In this document: positions 31,405 through 39,207 of the stretch, in pieces | Layout: each line of letters begins with the position of its first letter | How positions within the stretch are numbered: the first letter of the stretch is position 1 | DNA from: Ruminococcaceae bacterium UBA737 | Lineage (GTDB): Bacteria > Bacillota > Clostridia > Oscillospirales > Acutalibacteraceae | Reading direction: 5' to 3' | Assembly: GCA_002297415.1 (NCBI GenBank) | Contig: DBKZ01000057.1 | Coordinates: 33,351-76,583, forward strand | DNA length: 43,233 nucleotides | Made by a program: the position numbers and the translations under genes | The notes under the pieces: generated by a model | What the model saw: the letters and a program-made list of their open reading frames with translations, nothing else | Databases searched by the model: none | What the model was told of the DNA's origin: nothing

Positions 31405-33489
31405 TTGACTAAAATCGAGAAATTATTCGGAAGTATGGTTTTTAATGACAGCGTGATGAAAGAGCGTCTGCCCGATACTACCTACAATTCAATAAAACAG
31501 GCAATAAAAAGAGGCGTCGGCATTGACAGCCGCATTGCGGATACTGTCGCAAATGTCATGAAGGACTGGGCTATAGAAAAGGGTGCAACACATTTTACGC
31601 ACTGGTTTCAGCCTCTTACAGGCATTACCGCCGAAAAGCATGACAGCTTTATCGCTCCTGCCTCGGACGGAACGGTTATAATGGAATTTTCGGGAAAGGA
31701 GCTTATCAAGGGCGAGCCCGACGCATCGTCATTCCCCTCGGGAGGAATAAGAGCAACCTTTGAAGCAAGAGGATATACGGCTTGGGACCCGAGCTCTTAT
31801 GCCTTTGTAAAAGATAACACGCTTTGCATTCCCACCGCGTTTTGTTCCTACGGCGGCGAGGCGCTCGACCAGAAGACTCCGCTTCTTCGCAGTATGGACG
31901 CTTTAAACAAGCAGGTTATGCGAATAATAAGGCTGTTTAAAATTCCCGATGTTGAGCATATTGATACCACCGTCGGACCCGAGCAGGAATATTTCCTTAT
32001 CGACCGTGAGCTTTTCAAAAAGCGCCCCGATTTAATGTTTTGCGGAAGAACGCTTATAGGAGCGCTTCCGCCTAAGGGACAGGAAATGGACGACCATTAT
32101 TTCGGCGTTATAAAGCCGAGGGTTGCCGCATTTATGCGCGAGCTTGACGAGGAGCTTTGGAAGCTCGGAGTGCTTGCAAAAACAGAGCATAACGAGGTCG
32201 CCCCCGCTCAGCATGAGCTGGCCCCGATTTTCACCACCACCAATATTGCGGCAGACCACAATCAGCTCACCATGGAGCTTATGAAAAAGCTTGCCGACAA
32301 GCACGGACTTGTCTGCCTGCTTCATGAAAAGCCATTTGCGGGGGTAAACGGTTCAGGCAAGCACAACAACTGGTCGCTTTCTACCGACACGGGAATAAAT
32401 CTTTTAAAGCCCGGGAAAAATCCGAGCGAAAACAAGCTGTTTTTGCTCACGCTTTGCGCTGTTATTAAAGCGGTTGACGATCATCAAGACCTTTTAAGGA
32501 TTTCCGTAGCCTCAGCAGGAAATGATCATAGATTAGGTGCCTCCGAGGCTCCCCCCGCAATTGTTTCCATGTACTTAGGCGAAGAGCTTACGGCGCTTTT
32601 AAGAGATATTGACCGCGGCGCTCATCATAACGACGCAGGCAAGGTTAAAATGACAATAGGAACCGACACAATTCCTTACATAAGAAAGGACAACACCGAC
32701 AGGAACAGAACATCTCCTTTCGCCTTTACGGGCAATAAGTTCGAATTCCGCATGCTCGGCTCCTCCGCCTCGGTTTCGGATACAAACATTATGATAAACA
32801 CCATGGTAGCGGATGTTTTCATGCAGTTTGCAGACAGGCTTGAAATGACCGACGATTTTGAAAGCGAGGTTGCGGCTATAATAAAAGAAACCATCTCGTC
32901 GCACAAAAGAATTCTGTTCGACGGAGACGGTTATTCTAAAACATGGGAAGCTGAGGCTAAAAGCAGGGGGCTTTTAAATCTTAAAAGCACTGTCGACGCA
33001 GTCCCCTATCTTTGCAGTACCGCTAATATTGAATTATTCAAACGCCACGGCGTTTTAAACAAAACGGAGCTTACCTGCCGAGCCGACACAATGCTCGAAA
33101 AATACAGCAAAATTCTGCACATAGAGGCGCTTACGCTTTGTGAAATGATAAAGCGCGATGTTATGCCGGCAATTATTAAATATACCGATAAGCTAAGCTT
33201 TACCGCCGCAAACAAGGCAAATATCGGAATAAGCGCAACTGTCGAAAAGGACCTTGCTTTCAGACTTTCGGATATTTCCTCGAAGCTTTATTCATTGACT
33301 CTTGAGCTTGAAAACGCGGTTAAAAAAGCCTCATGCGAAACAGGAATACTTGAAACCGCGCTCCTTTACAACAAAGAGGTTCTTCCCTTAATGGAAAAGA
33401 TAAGATATCTTGCCGACCGTGCGGAAAGCATCACAGCCAGAGAATACTGGCCTTATCCTACCTACGGAGACTTGCTGTTTAAGATTTAA
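31405..33489 (+). CDS. glnN: Type III glutamine synthetase (GlnN)
   Basis: Makes glutamine from glutamate and ammonia with ATP; the type III form is a large enzyme of about 700-730 residues found in Bacteroidetes and many gut Firmicutes. This one has 694. Motifs include FPSGGIRATFEARGYTAWDP (residues 112-131), the catalytic VGPEQEYFLID, KTEHNEVAPAQHELAP, FAGVNGSGKHNNWSLS with the ATP/glutamate site, and NRTSPFAFTGNKFEFR. I use the TTG at 31405: GGAGGG lies six bases before it, giving the family-like TKIEKLFGSMVFND; a longer frame from 31366 runs through the promoter leader and adds an unlikely hydrophobic extension. It is a single-gene unit with its own strong promoter, followed by repeat DNA. 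Confidence 0.96.
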   Translation: MTKIEKLFGSMVFNDSVMKERLPDTTYNSIKQAIKRGVGIDSRIADTVANVMKDWAIEKGATHFTHWFQPLTGITAEKHDSFIAPASDGTVIMEFSGKELIKGEPDASSFPSGGIRATFEARGYTAWDPSSYAFVKDNTLCIPTAFCSYGGEALDQKTPLLRSMDALNKQVMRIIRLFKIPDVEHIDTTVGPEQEYFLIDRELFKKRPDLMFCGRTLIGALPPKGQEMDDHYFGVIKPRVAAFMRELDEELWKLGVLAKTEHNEVAPAQHELAPIFTTTNIAADHNQLTMELMKKLADKHGLVCLLHEKPFAGVNGSGKHNNWSLSTDTGINLLKPGKNPSENKLFLLTLCAVIKAVDDHQDLLRISVASAGNDHRLGASEAPPAIVSMYLGEELTALLRDIDRGAHHNDAGKVKMTIGTDTIPYIRKDNTDRNRTSPFAFTGNKFEFRMLGSSASVSDTNIMINTMVADVFMQFADRLEMTDDFESEVAAIIKETISSHKRILFDGDGYSKTWEAEAKSRGLLNLKSTVDAVPYLCSTANIELFKRHGVLNKTELTCRADTMLEKYSKILHIEALTLCEMIKRDVMPAIIKYTDKLSFTAANKANIGISATVEKDLAFRLSDISSKLYSLTLELENAVKKASCETGILETALLYNKEVLPLMEKIRYLADRAESITAREYWPYPTYGDLLFKI

Positions 33490-33498
33490 TCAAAAATC

Positions 33499-33697
33499 GG
33501 CTCCCTTCTTATTGACGAATGTCAATACAGAGGGGAGCTGTCGTTCTAGATGCTAGACATTAGATTTTAGATATTAGACCATTGTGTACCTGTCGGCACT
33601 TGAATAAACCTAAACCCTATCGGCTCAGCCTTTCAGGCTGACCCACTTCCCCTTTCGTCTAAAGGGGAAGCTTAAGACTCTGCGAAATCTAAAGCAA
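33499..33697. repeat. Intergenic repeat, copy 1 (tandem pair)
   Basis: A 199-bp unit with no credible gene. It begins GGCTCCCTTCTTA, holds a hairpin (GCTCCC...GGGGAGC with inner ATTGAC/GTCAAT), the phrase TGTCGTTCTAGATGCTAGAC, an ATTAGAC-rich stretch, ACCTAAACCC, and a second hairpin CTTCCCCTTT/AAAGGGGAAG. It ends AATCTAAAGC. The next 192 bp repeat the same order. The first hairpin may act as the glnN terminator, although its T run is weak. Confidence 0.8.
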
Positions 33698-33889
33698 GGC
33701 TCCCTTCTTATGCGCCAGCATATAGAGGGGAGCTGTCGTTCTAGATGCTAGACATTAGATTTTAGACATTAGACCATTGTGCGCCTAACGGCACCTGAAT
33801 AAACCTAAACCCTTCCGTCAAAGCTTCGCTTTGCCACTTCCCCTGTAGTCTTTAGGGGAGGCTTGGGTTCGTGCTGAATCTAAAGCTTA
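33698..33889. repeat. Intergenic repeat, copy 2 (tandem pair)
   Basis: A 192-bp near-copy of the preceding unit: same start, same TGTCGTTCTAGATGCTAGAC core, same ATTAGAC stretch, ACCTAAACCC and an equivalent TTCCCC...GGGGAG hairpin, ending AATCTAAAGC. The loops differ: ATGCGCCAGCATAT replaces the ATTGAC hairpin, and a GTCAAAGC/GCTTTGCC hairpin replaces GGCTCAGCC/GGCTGA. The last bases coincide with the stop codon of the convergent amidase gene. Confidence 0.8.
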
Positions 33890-34429
33890 CACATCTTGCC
33901 TGAACGGCAAATCAAAATAATCGGCAAGGGACAAAACAACATTTCTTGCGATTTCATCAATATTATCTCTTATCCAAACCGCGTCGTCATAATTATCATG
34001 ATACGCAAATTCTATCAAAACGCTCGGCGCTCTGGTTCTTCTCACCTCGCCGAGTGTTTTTGTTTCGACAGTCCTGACATTTTCGGGAATAGGATATATC
34101 ATTTGAAGATTATTGGCAATTATATCCGCCGCCCGCCTGCCGTTTATGCTTGTCGGGTAATAATACACCTCACTGCCCCTTACATCGCCTTTTCCGCTCG
34201 CTGTTGCGTTTGAATGAAGAGCCAAATGCAAATCATATCTTCCCGCATTCGAAGCCGCTATTGAGGACGCGGCGGTCATATCGGGAGTATTTCTGTTGAA
34301 TTCAATTCCCGTAGCGTATAAATAAGGCTCCATTGCGTCGGCAATCAAATTCATATAGTATTCTTCCGTTCCGCCTATTATATAAGGGTTAAACTCCTGT
34401 GTAGACGGACTCAAATAAATTCTGGGCAT
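33887..34429 (-). CDS. N-acetylmuramoyl-L-alanine amidase (Amidase_3-like), atypical zinc site
   Basis: A 180-residue protein resembling the zinc amidases that cleave MurNAc-L-Ala bonds. Conserved features are the glutamate in GGTEEYYMNLIADAM (near residue 22), the histidine motif LHLALHSNA (near 72) and the catalytic glutamate in VLIEFAYHDN (near 139). The first zinc ligand, normally the histidine of a PGHGG motif, is not visible; the N-terminus reads YLSPSTQEFN instead. It has no signal peptide, so it may work inside the cell, in the mother cell, or be released another way. The gene begins right after an 18-bp hairpin that contains its ribosome site. Its stop codon lies at the end of intergenic repeat copy 2. 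Catalytic activity is uncertain. Confidence 0.78.
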   Translation of the reverse strand: MPRIYLSPSTQEFNPYIIGGTEEYYMNLIADAMEPYLYATGIEFNRNTPDMTAASSIAASNAGRYDLHLALHSNATASGKGDVRGSEVYYYPTSINGRRAADIIANNLQMIYPIPENVRTVETKTLGEVRRTRAPSVLIEFAYHDNYDDAVWIRDNIDEIARNVVLSLADYFDLPFRQDV

Positions 34430-34476
34430 AAAAATATCCTCCTTTTATATCAATTTATTAAAAGGAGGATATTTTT
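34430..34476 (-). promoter_or_regulatory. Perfect 18-bp hairpin that pairs the amidase Shine-Dalgarno; possible terminator
   Basis: Arms 34476-34459 and 34447-34430 on the minus strand are fully complementary, with an 11-base loop. The 3' arm holds AAAGGAGG, six bases before the amidase ATG, and ends in a T run. The stem begins one base after the upstream stop codon. It could both end the upstream transcript and block translation of the amidase until opened. Confidence 0.8.
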
Positions 34477-34477
34477 A

Positions 34478-34999
34478 TTACTCGAATTCTTCCGAGATTA
34501 TTTTTTTGACTTCTGCGGAAAACCAGCAGTACATCGCCTCGCCCAGCTCCTGAAAAATCGGGTCGCCGTCATGCGAGCAGAGCATGGCAAAGGTTTGTCC
34601 CATTCTGCGCTCTACCTCGTTATGCCTGCGGTATGCAAGATAATAAAACGAAAATGCGCCCGTATCGACAGCGGTATCGTAAATCTCTTTTTCATTTGTT
34701 TTAAGATAGCTTAAAAAACTCCGATGTGCCTTTTCGCTGAGCGCCGGATTTTTTATAAACCGCTCGAAGCAGATATTTGCGGTAAACGACAGCAAAAGCC
34801 TTCTTTGAATAAGAAGCTCGTAGTCATTATTTTCTCCCTCTTCGTTAGACCTTACTGCGTCAACAAAGCAGACCGCAACCTTTTGTCCGCATGACTTAGC
34901 GCGGCTTAGCTCCTCCGAATCAGGCTCCGGCAAATCTGTTACGGAAGAAACAGCAACCGGCTTTTTCCCGAATATTTTTATGTCCTTATCCTGACACAC
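34478..34999 (-). CDS. Protein of unknown function in the rpoD region
   Basis: I do not recognise the family. The 173-residue product is soluble, with no signal peptide or membrane helix. The N-terminal 40 residues are polar and probably flexible. The rest is mostly helical, with LLIQRRLLLSFTANICFERF, FYYLAYRRHNEVERRMG and a C-terminal acidic end. Cysteines are scattered (2, 37, 44, 77, 140, 158) without a clear metal motif. The start is a GTG at 34999 with GAGGTG seven bases upstream, inside the end of the preceding TSCPD gene (6-bp gap), so translation is likely coupled. It ends one base before the 18-bp hairpin. Its link to the dgt-dnaG-rpoD transcript is positional only. Confidence 0.7.
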   Translation of the reverse strand: MCQDKDIKIFGKKPVAVSSVTDLPEPDSEELSRAKSCGQKVAVCFVDAVRSNEEGENNDYELLIQRRLLLSFTANICFERFIKNPALSEKAHRSFLSYLKTNEKEIYDTAVDTGAFSFYYLAYRRHNEVERRMGQTFAMLCSHDGDPIFQELGEAMYCWFSAEVKKIISEEFE

Positions 35000-35005
35000 T
35001 GTTTT

Positions 35006-35260
35006 TCACCTCGCGGTAGATTTATATTCCCTTAAAGCTTCTGCCAGCTGATCGGGACATGATGTCCCCTTAAAACCGCATTTTATTCCGCTGAGCTTTT
35101 TTATAACATCATCGACCTCCATGCCCTCTACAAGGCTTCCTATGCCTTGTAGATTGCCGTTACAGCCGCCTGTAAAACGAACGGATTTAACCCGTCCGTC
35201 ATCAATTTCAAGTTCAATTGATGAAGAACAAACCCCTTTAGTTTTATATGTAAATTTCAT
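35006..35260 (-). CDS. TSCPD domain protein (TIGR03905 family)
   Basis: An 84-residue protein of the small stand-alone TSCPD family common in Clostridia. The name motif is plain (GTSCPDQLAEAL near residues 64-75). Other conserved parts are KTKGVCSSSIELEIDDG at the N-terminus and FTGGCNGNLQGIGSLVEGM in the middle, with cysteines at 11, 33, 61 and 67. The same domain occurs at the C-terminus of some vitamin B12-dependent ribonucleotide reductases, where it may bind a metal, but the function of the stand-alone form is unknown. AGAGGAATAAAGG precedes the ATG. It follows rpoD by 14 bp and is probably cotranscribed. Confidence 0.88.
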   Translation of the reverse strand: MKFTYKTKGVCSSSIELEIDDGRVKSVRFTGGCNGNLQGIGSLVEGMEVDDVIKKLSGIKCGFKGTSCPDQLAEALREYKSTAR

Positions 35261-35274
35261 TGCCTTTATTCCTC

Positions 35275-36339
35275 TTATTTTTCTTTGAATTTATTGCTTC
35301 TTACAGGATGGCGGAGCTTTCTTAAAGCCTTTGCCTCTATCTGACGGATTCGCTCACGGGTTACATTGAACTCTGTTCCGACCTCTTCTAAGGTGTGGCA
35401 TCTGCCGTCCTGCAGACCGAAGCGCAGACGGATTACAGCCTCCTCCCTTGGAGTAAGGGTATGAAGAACGCTGTCAATATCCTCATTAGTGATGGTTTTA
35501 AGCGCAGCGTCGTCAGGCGCCAATGCCTCCTCGTCACGGATAAAGTCCATAAGTCTCGAATCCTCCTCGGGGCCTATAGGAGTTTCCATAGAAACAGGCT
35601 CCTGAGCTATTCTCATTATCTCACGGACTCTTTCAACCGGAAGATCCATTTTTTGCGCTATAAGCTCCTCGCTCGGCTCGTAACCGTTTTCATGGAGAAG
35701 CTGGCTCTGTACCTTTTTAAGCCTGTTTATGGTTTCAACCATGTGAACGGGAATTCTTATGGTTCTCGCCTGATCCGCAATGGCTCTTGTAATAGCCTGT
35801 CTTATCCACCATGTTGCATAGGTTGAGAATTTAAAGCCCTTGGTATAATCAAACTTATCAACAGCCTTTATAAGACCGACATTGCCCTCCTGAATAAGGT
35901 CAAGGAAATACATTCCTCTGCCGACATATTTCTTTGCGATACTTACAACAAGCCTTAAGTTAGCCTCGGTAAGGCGCTTTTTGGCATATTCGTCTCCCTC
36001 GCTTATCTTAACTGCAAGCTCTATTTCCTCATCATAGCTTAAAAGCGGAACTCTTCCTATTTCGCGAAGATAAACCTTAACGGGATCGTCAAGAGAAATA
36101 TTATCGATAAAGCTGTCGTCATCAAGATTGTCAATGTTCATTTCTTCGAGCTCTAACTCATCCTCGGTAGGCTCTTCATCAAAATCACGCTCTAAAATCG
36201 GAGGCTCGGCATAAAGCTCGGTTTCCTCTTCGGGGGCGTTTTCGATTTCGTCAATCGAAGCGTCCTTTTCCTCAAAGCCCTCTTCCTCTATGCTGTTTTT
36301 AACCTCTTCATTAAGCTTTTTATTTTCCTGATTTTCCAT
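35275..36339 (-). CDS. rpoD: RNA polymerase primary sigma factor RpoD/SigA
   Basis: Housekeeping sigma factor of 354 residues, normal for Firmicutes SigA, which lacks most of region 1.1. The N-terminal 75 residues are very acidic. Region 1.2 reads DPVKVYLREIGRVPLLS, region 2 has GNVGLIKAVDKFDYTKGFKF and YATWWIRQAITRAIADQ (-10 recognition), region 3 begins RIPVHMVETINRLKK, and region 4 ends with VTRERIRQIEAKALRKLRHP (-35 recognition). It starts 2 bp after dnaG, with AAGGGGAA as ribosome site, in the conserved dgt-dnaG-rpoD macromolecular-synthesis arrangement of Clostridia. Its presence agrees with the TTGACA/TATAAT promoters found across the window. Confidence 0.97.
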   Translation of the reverse strand: MENQENKKLNEEVKNSIEEEGFEEKDASIDEIENAPEEETELYAEPPILERDFDEEPTEDELELEEMNIDNLDDDSFIDNISLDDPVKVYLREIGRVPLLSYDEEIELAVKISEGDEYAKKRLTEANLRLVVSIAKKYVGRGMYFLDLIQEGNVGLIKAVDKFDYTKGFKFSTYATWWIRQAITRAIADQARTIRIPVHMVETINRLKKVQSQLLHENGYEPSEELIAQKMDLPVERVREIMRIAQEPVSMETPIGPEEDSRLMDFIRDEEALAPDDAALKTITNEDIDSVLHTLTPREEAVIRLRFGLQDGRCHTLEEVGTEFNVTRERIRQIEAKALRKLRHPVRSNKFKEK

Positions 36340-36341
36340 AT

Positions 36342-38114
36342 TCAGTTCCCCTTTTTCTTTTCTTCAATTATTTTTTTCATGTTTGAAGCCCAATCGTCAA
36401 CCGACATATCCTTGACATTTGCCGACGAAAGTCTTGCCTTTTCATCCTTTAAGACCCTTATGCTGTCATTTAAAACAGTAAGCGGATTTTTTTCGCATTT
36501 GTCGCTGTTGAAAAGCATTGCGACATAGCCCGATTCGGCAGGACTTAAAATATCTCCGAAGGACGATACATCCGTAGGATTTCCTTCCTCATATCTTTCC
36601 TTTATTCTTCCGAAGATCTTTCTGTTAAGCGCCGTTATAAATTCCTCAGGCTCAATCTCATTTAATGCATGGCCGCAAAGATCGGGGTGCTGTAGAACAG
36701 CGGCTATAACCGTTTCTTCGGCGTTTGTGCCGTATGGCGAGAGACGGCGCTGAGGATTTATATCGTCAAAGCTGTATTTCGGATGAATGATATTGTTTAT
36801 TTCTTTTTTCTTTTCATAACGGACATTTCTTTTTCTTAGCTCGTTTACCTTTGTTTCAAGAGCCGTTCTCGAAACCGAAAACTTCTCGCAAAGGCGGCTG
36901 ATATATAGGTCTCTTTCGACTATATCCGTTGTGTTAGCTATTATTTCCGCCGCGGCGTTTAAATATTTTATCTTGCCGTTATCGTCGGTCGCGTCGATAT
37001 TTCCTGCCGCGGCAAGAAGATCGTATTCAATAAGCGGAACGGCATTTTCGATTACCTTTTTAAACTTATCCGCGCCGTTTTTCTTTATATATCCGTCTGG
37101 GTCCTTCCCGTCGGGAACCACGGCAACCTTTATTTCAAGCCCTGTGCTTTTAAGGATTTCAGCGGCTTTTTTTACAGCCTTCTGCCCTGCCTCATCCGCG
37201 TCCATAGTTAGAATTACTTCTTTTGTGTACCTCGACATCAGCTTTGCCTGCTGGGGCGTAAAAGCGGTTCCGAGCGCCGCAACGGTATTTTGCAGACCTG
37301 CCTGATGAACGCTTATAACATCCATATTGCCCTCAACCAAAATTATCTGCTCGGAGCAATAGTTTTTTGCGAAATTCATTCCGAAAAGATTTTCGCTTTT
37401 TTTATAAACGGGCGTGTCGGCGGTGTTTACATACTTTCCGCCCTGCTTTTCGTTTTCGGGTCTTGCCCTTCCGCTGAAGCCTATTACTTTTCCTCTTATA
37501 TTTATAATCGGGAATACCGTTCTGTTTCTGAATCTGTCATAATATCCGCCGTTTTTTCCCTTAACTATAACATTTGCCTGAAGCATTTCGTTATCCGAAA
37601 AGCCCTTTGCCCTTAAATGCTTTAAAAGCGAATCCCAGCTGTCCGGAGCAGCTCCGAGCCCGAAATGCTTAATAGTTGACATCTTAAGCCCTCGGGAAAA
37701 ATAATAATCAAGCGCCCATTTTCCCTCGGGAGAAATTAAATATTTATAATAAAAAAGGGCGGTTTCCTGATTTATTTCATAAATTTTCGATTTTAATTTC
37801 TGCATGGAATCGGAAAATCCGTCCGAAACAATGCTTATTCCGCTTCTCTCTGCTAGAAGTCTTACAGCGTCAATATAATCGACCTTATCCATCAGCCTTA
37901 CAAAGCTGAAAACATCTCCGCCTGCTCCGCAGCCGAAGCAATAAAATGAGCCGTTTTGCGGATAGACCGTAAAAGAGGGGGTCTTTTCGTTGTGAAAAGG
38001 GCAAAGTCCTACCATATTCTTTCCGCGGTGCTTTAAATTCACATACTGCGAAATTACAGACTCAATGGGATTTTTATATTTTATCTCATTTATAACCTCT
38101 TCGGGAATAGGCAT
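36342..38114 (-). CDS. dnaG: DNA primase DnaG
   Basis: Makes RNA primers at the replication fork. The 590-residue protein has the N-terminal zinc-binding domain (CPFHNEKTPSF and FYCFGCGAGGDV, a CHC2 finger near residues 38-65), the TOPRIM core with LVEGNMDVISVHQAG and the acidic ILTMDADEAGQKA, and a C-terminal helicase-binding domain. Length is normal. The ATG at 38114 is preceded at six bases by AAAGGGGGGG, an unusual Shine-Dalgarno with a run of seven G. It follows dgt by 25 bp and precedes rpoD by 2 bp, so dosage of primase and sigma factor would be linked. Confidence 0.97.
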   Translation of the reverse strand: MPIPEEVINEIKYKNPIESVISQYVNLKHRGKNMVGLCPFHNEKTPSFTVYPQNGSFYCFGCGAGGDVFSFVRLMDKVDYIDAVRLLAERSGISIVSDGFSDSMQKLKSKIYEINQETALFYYKYLISPEGKWALDYYFSRGLKMSTIKHFGLGAAPDSWDSLLKHLRAKGFSDNEMLQANVIVKGKNGGYYDRFRNRTVFPIINIRGKVIGFSGRARPENEKQGGKYVNTADTPVYKKSENLFGMNFAKNYCSEQIILVEGNMDVISVHQAGLQNTVAALGTAFTPQQAKLMSRYTKEVILTMDADEAGQKAVKKAAEILKSTGLEIKVAVVPDGKDPDGYIKKNGADKFKKVIENAVPLIEYDLLAAAGNIDATDDNGKIKYLNAAAEIIANTTDIVERDLYISRLCEKFSVSRTALETKVNELRKRNVRYEKKKEINNIIHPKYSFDDINPQRRLSPYGTNAEETVIAAVLQHPDLCGHALNEIEPEEFITALNRKIFGRIKERYEEGNPTDVSSFGDILSPAESGYVAMLFNSDKCEKNPLTVLNDSIRVLKDEKARLSSANVKDMSVDDWASNMKKIIEEKKKGN

Positions 38115-38120
38115 TTAATT

Positions 38121-38130
38121 CCCCCCCTTT
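38121..38130 (-). promoter_or_regulatory. Homopolymeric Shine-Dalgarno of dnaG
   Basis: On the minus strand the site reads AAAGGGGGGG, seven consecutive G, six bases before the dnaG ATG. A length change in the G run would change spacing without touching the coding frame. Confidence 0.7.
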
Positions 38131-38139
38131 CTTTGCTTT

Positions 38140-39150
38140 TTACATTCCCCACGATTTCGGAATGCAGATATCGGTATAGGTTAAAACCGCGAAATGGTCG
38201 GTCATTCCTGCAATATAGTCGACCGCCGCGCGCTCCTTTCCCTCTTTTCCATATATAAGACGGTATTCATCGGTAAGCTTGTCCGGATTTGAAATATAAT
38301 ATCCGTAAAGCTTTTCGATAAGCCCCTTAACCTTGCTTTCCTCCGACTTAGCCTTCGGGTTAAGATAAACCGCCTCAAAAAGGAAATCGTGAAGCATATT
38401 ATAGTATTTCTCGATTTCTCCGTCAAATTTTATGTTTTTATGCTCGCTCGAATTGACAAGCGATTTTACAAGACTTGTAATTCTCTTGCTCTTTGTATCG
38501 CCCAAATACTTACTAACGCTTTCGGGAATATCCGAAGCCTTAATCACTCCTGCCCTTACCGCGTCGTCAATATCATGATTCATATAAGCGATATGGTCGG
38601 CAATTCTGACTATTTTCCCCTCGGCGGTCTTTGCCCATTCGCCTCTCGTGTGGGTTAAAATTCCGTCTAAAACCTCGTATGTAAGATTAAGTCCTTTTCC
38701 GTTTTTTTCAAGCTTTTCGCAAACTCTCACGCTCTGCTCAAAATGAGTAAAACCGTTGCTGTAAAGCTCGTTTAGCGCCCGCTCTCCCGCATGGCCGAAC
38801 GGCGTGTGACCTAAGTCATGCCCTAAGGCGATAGCCTCGGTCAAGTCCTCATTTAATCTTAATGCGCGCGCGACAGTTCTTGCAATCTGGGCTACCTCTA
38901 AGGTGTGTGTAAGACGGGTTCTGTAATGGTCGGACTCCGGAGAGAGGAAAACCTGCGTTTTATGCTTAAGTCTCCTGAATGCCTTGCAGTGAATAATTCT
39001 GTCACGGTCTCTTTGGAAATCGGTTCTTAAGTCGCACTGCTCTTCCTTTATTTTTCTGCCCTTGCTTTCATCGCTGAAAGCCGCGTCCGAGCAAAGAATG
39101 AGATGCTCGTTTTTTTCGCTTCTGAGCCTTATGTTTTCCGTTTTTACCAC
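38140..39150 (-). CDS. dgt: Deoxyguanosinetriphosphate triphosphohydrolase-like HD protein
   Basis: HD-domain hydrolase of 336 residues that cleaves dNTPs, typically dGTP, to nucleoside and triphosphate. The family pattern is clear: CDLRTDFQRDRDRIIHCKAF (residues 40-59), RRLKHKTQVF, the metal-binding H of RTRLTHTLEVAQIAR, the HD pair GHDLGHTPFGHAGE, and a distal aspartate in IVRIADHIAYMNHDID. It heads the dgt-dnaG-rpoD order typical of Clostridia and Bacilli. The only standard start in frame is a GTG at 39150 whose first G belongs to the AAGGGG ribosome site; an ACG at 39141 lies 8 bases from that site and in frame. The start is therefore uncertain by three codons. Confidence 0.93.
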   Translation of the reverse strand: MVKTENIRLRSEKNEHLILCSDAAFSDESKGRKIKEEQCDLRTDFQRDRDRIIHCKAFRRLKHKTQVFLSPESDHYRTRLTHTLEVAQIARTVARALRLNEDLTEAIALGHDLGHTPFGHAGERALNELYSNGFTHFEQSVRVCEKLEKNGKGLNLTYEVLDGILTHTRGEWAKTAEGKIVRIADHIAYMNHDIDDAVRAGVIKASDIPESVSKYLGDTKSKRITSLVKSLVNSSEHKNIKFDGEIEKYYNMLHDFLFEAVYLNPKAKSEESKVKGLIEKLYGYYISNPDKLTDEYRLIYGKEGKERAAVDYIAGMTDHFAVLTYTDICIPKSWGM

Positions 39151-39207
39151 CCCTTAAAAATTACTCTCTATTAAGATTATTAGACAAAAAATTCCTTTTT
39201 CCTCTTT

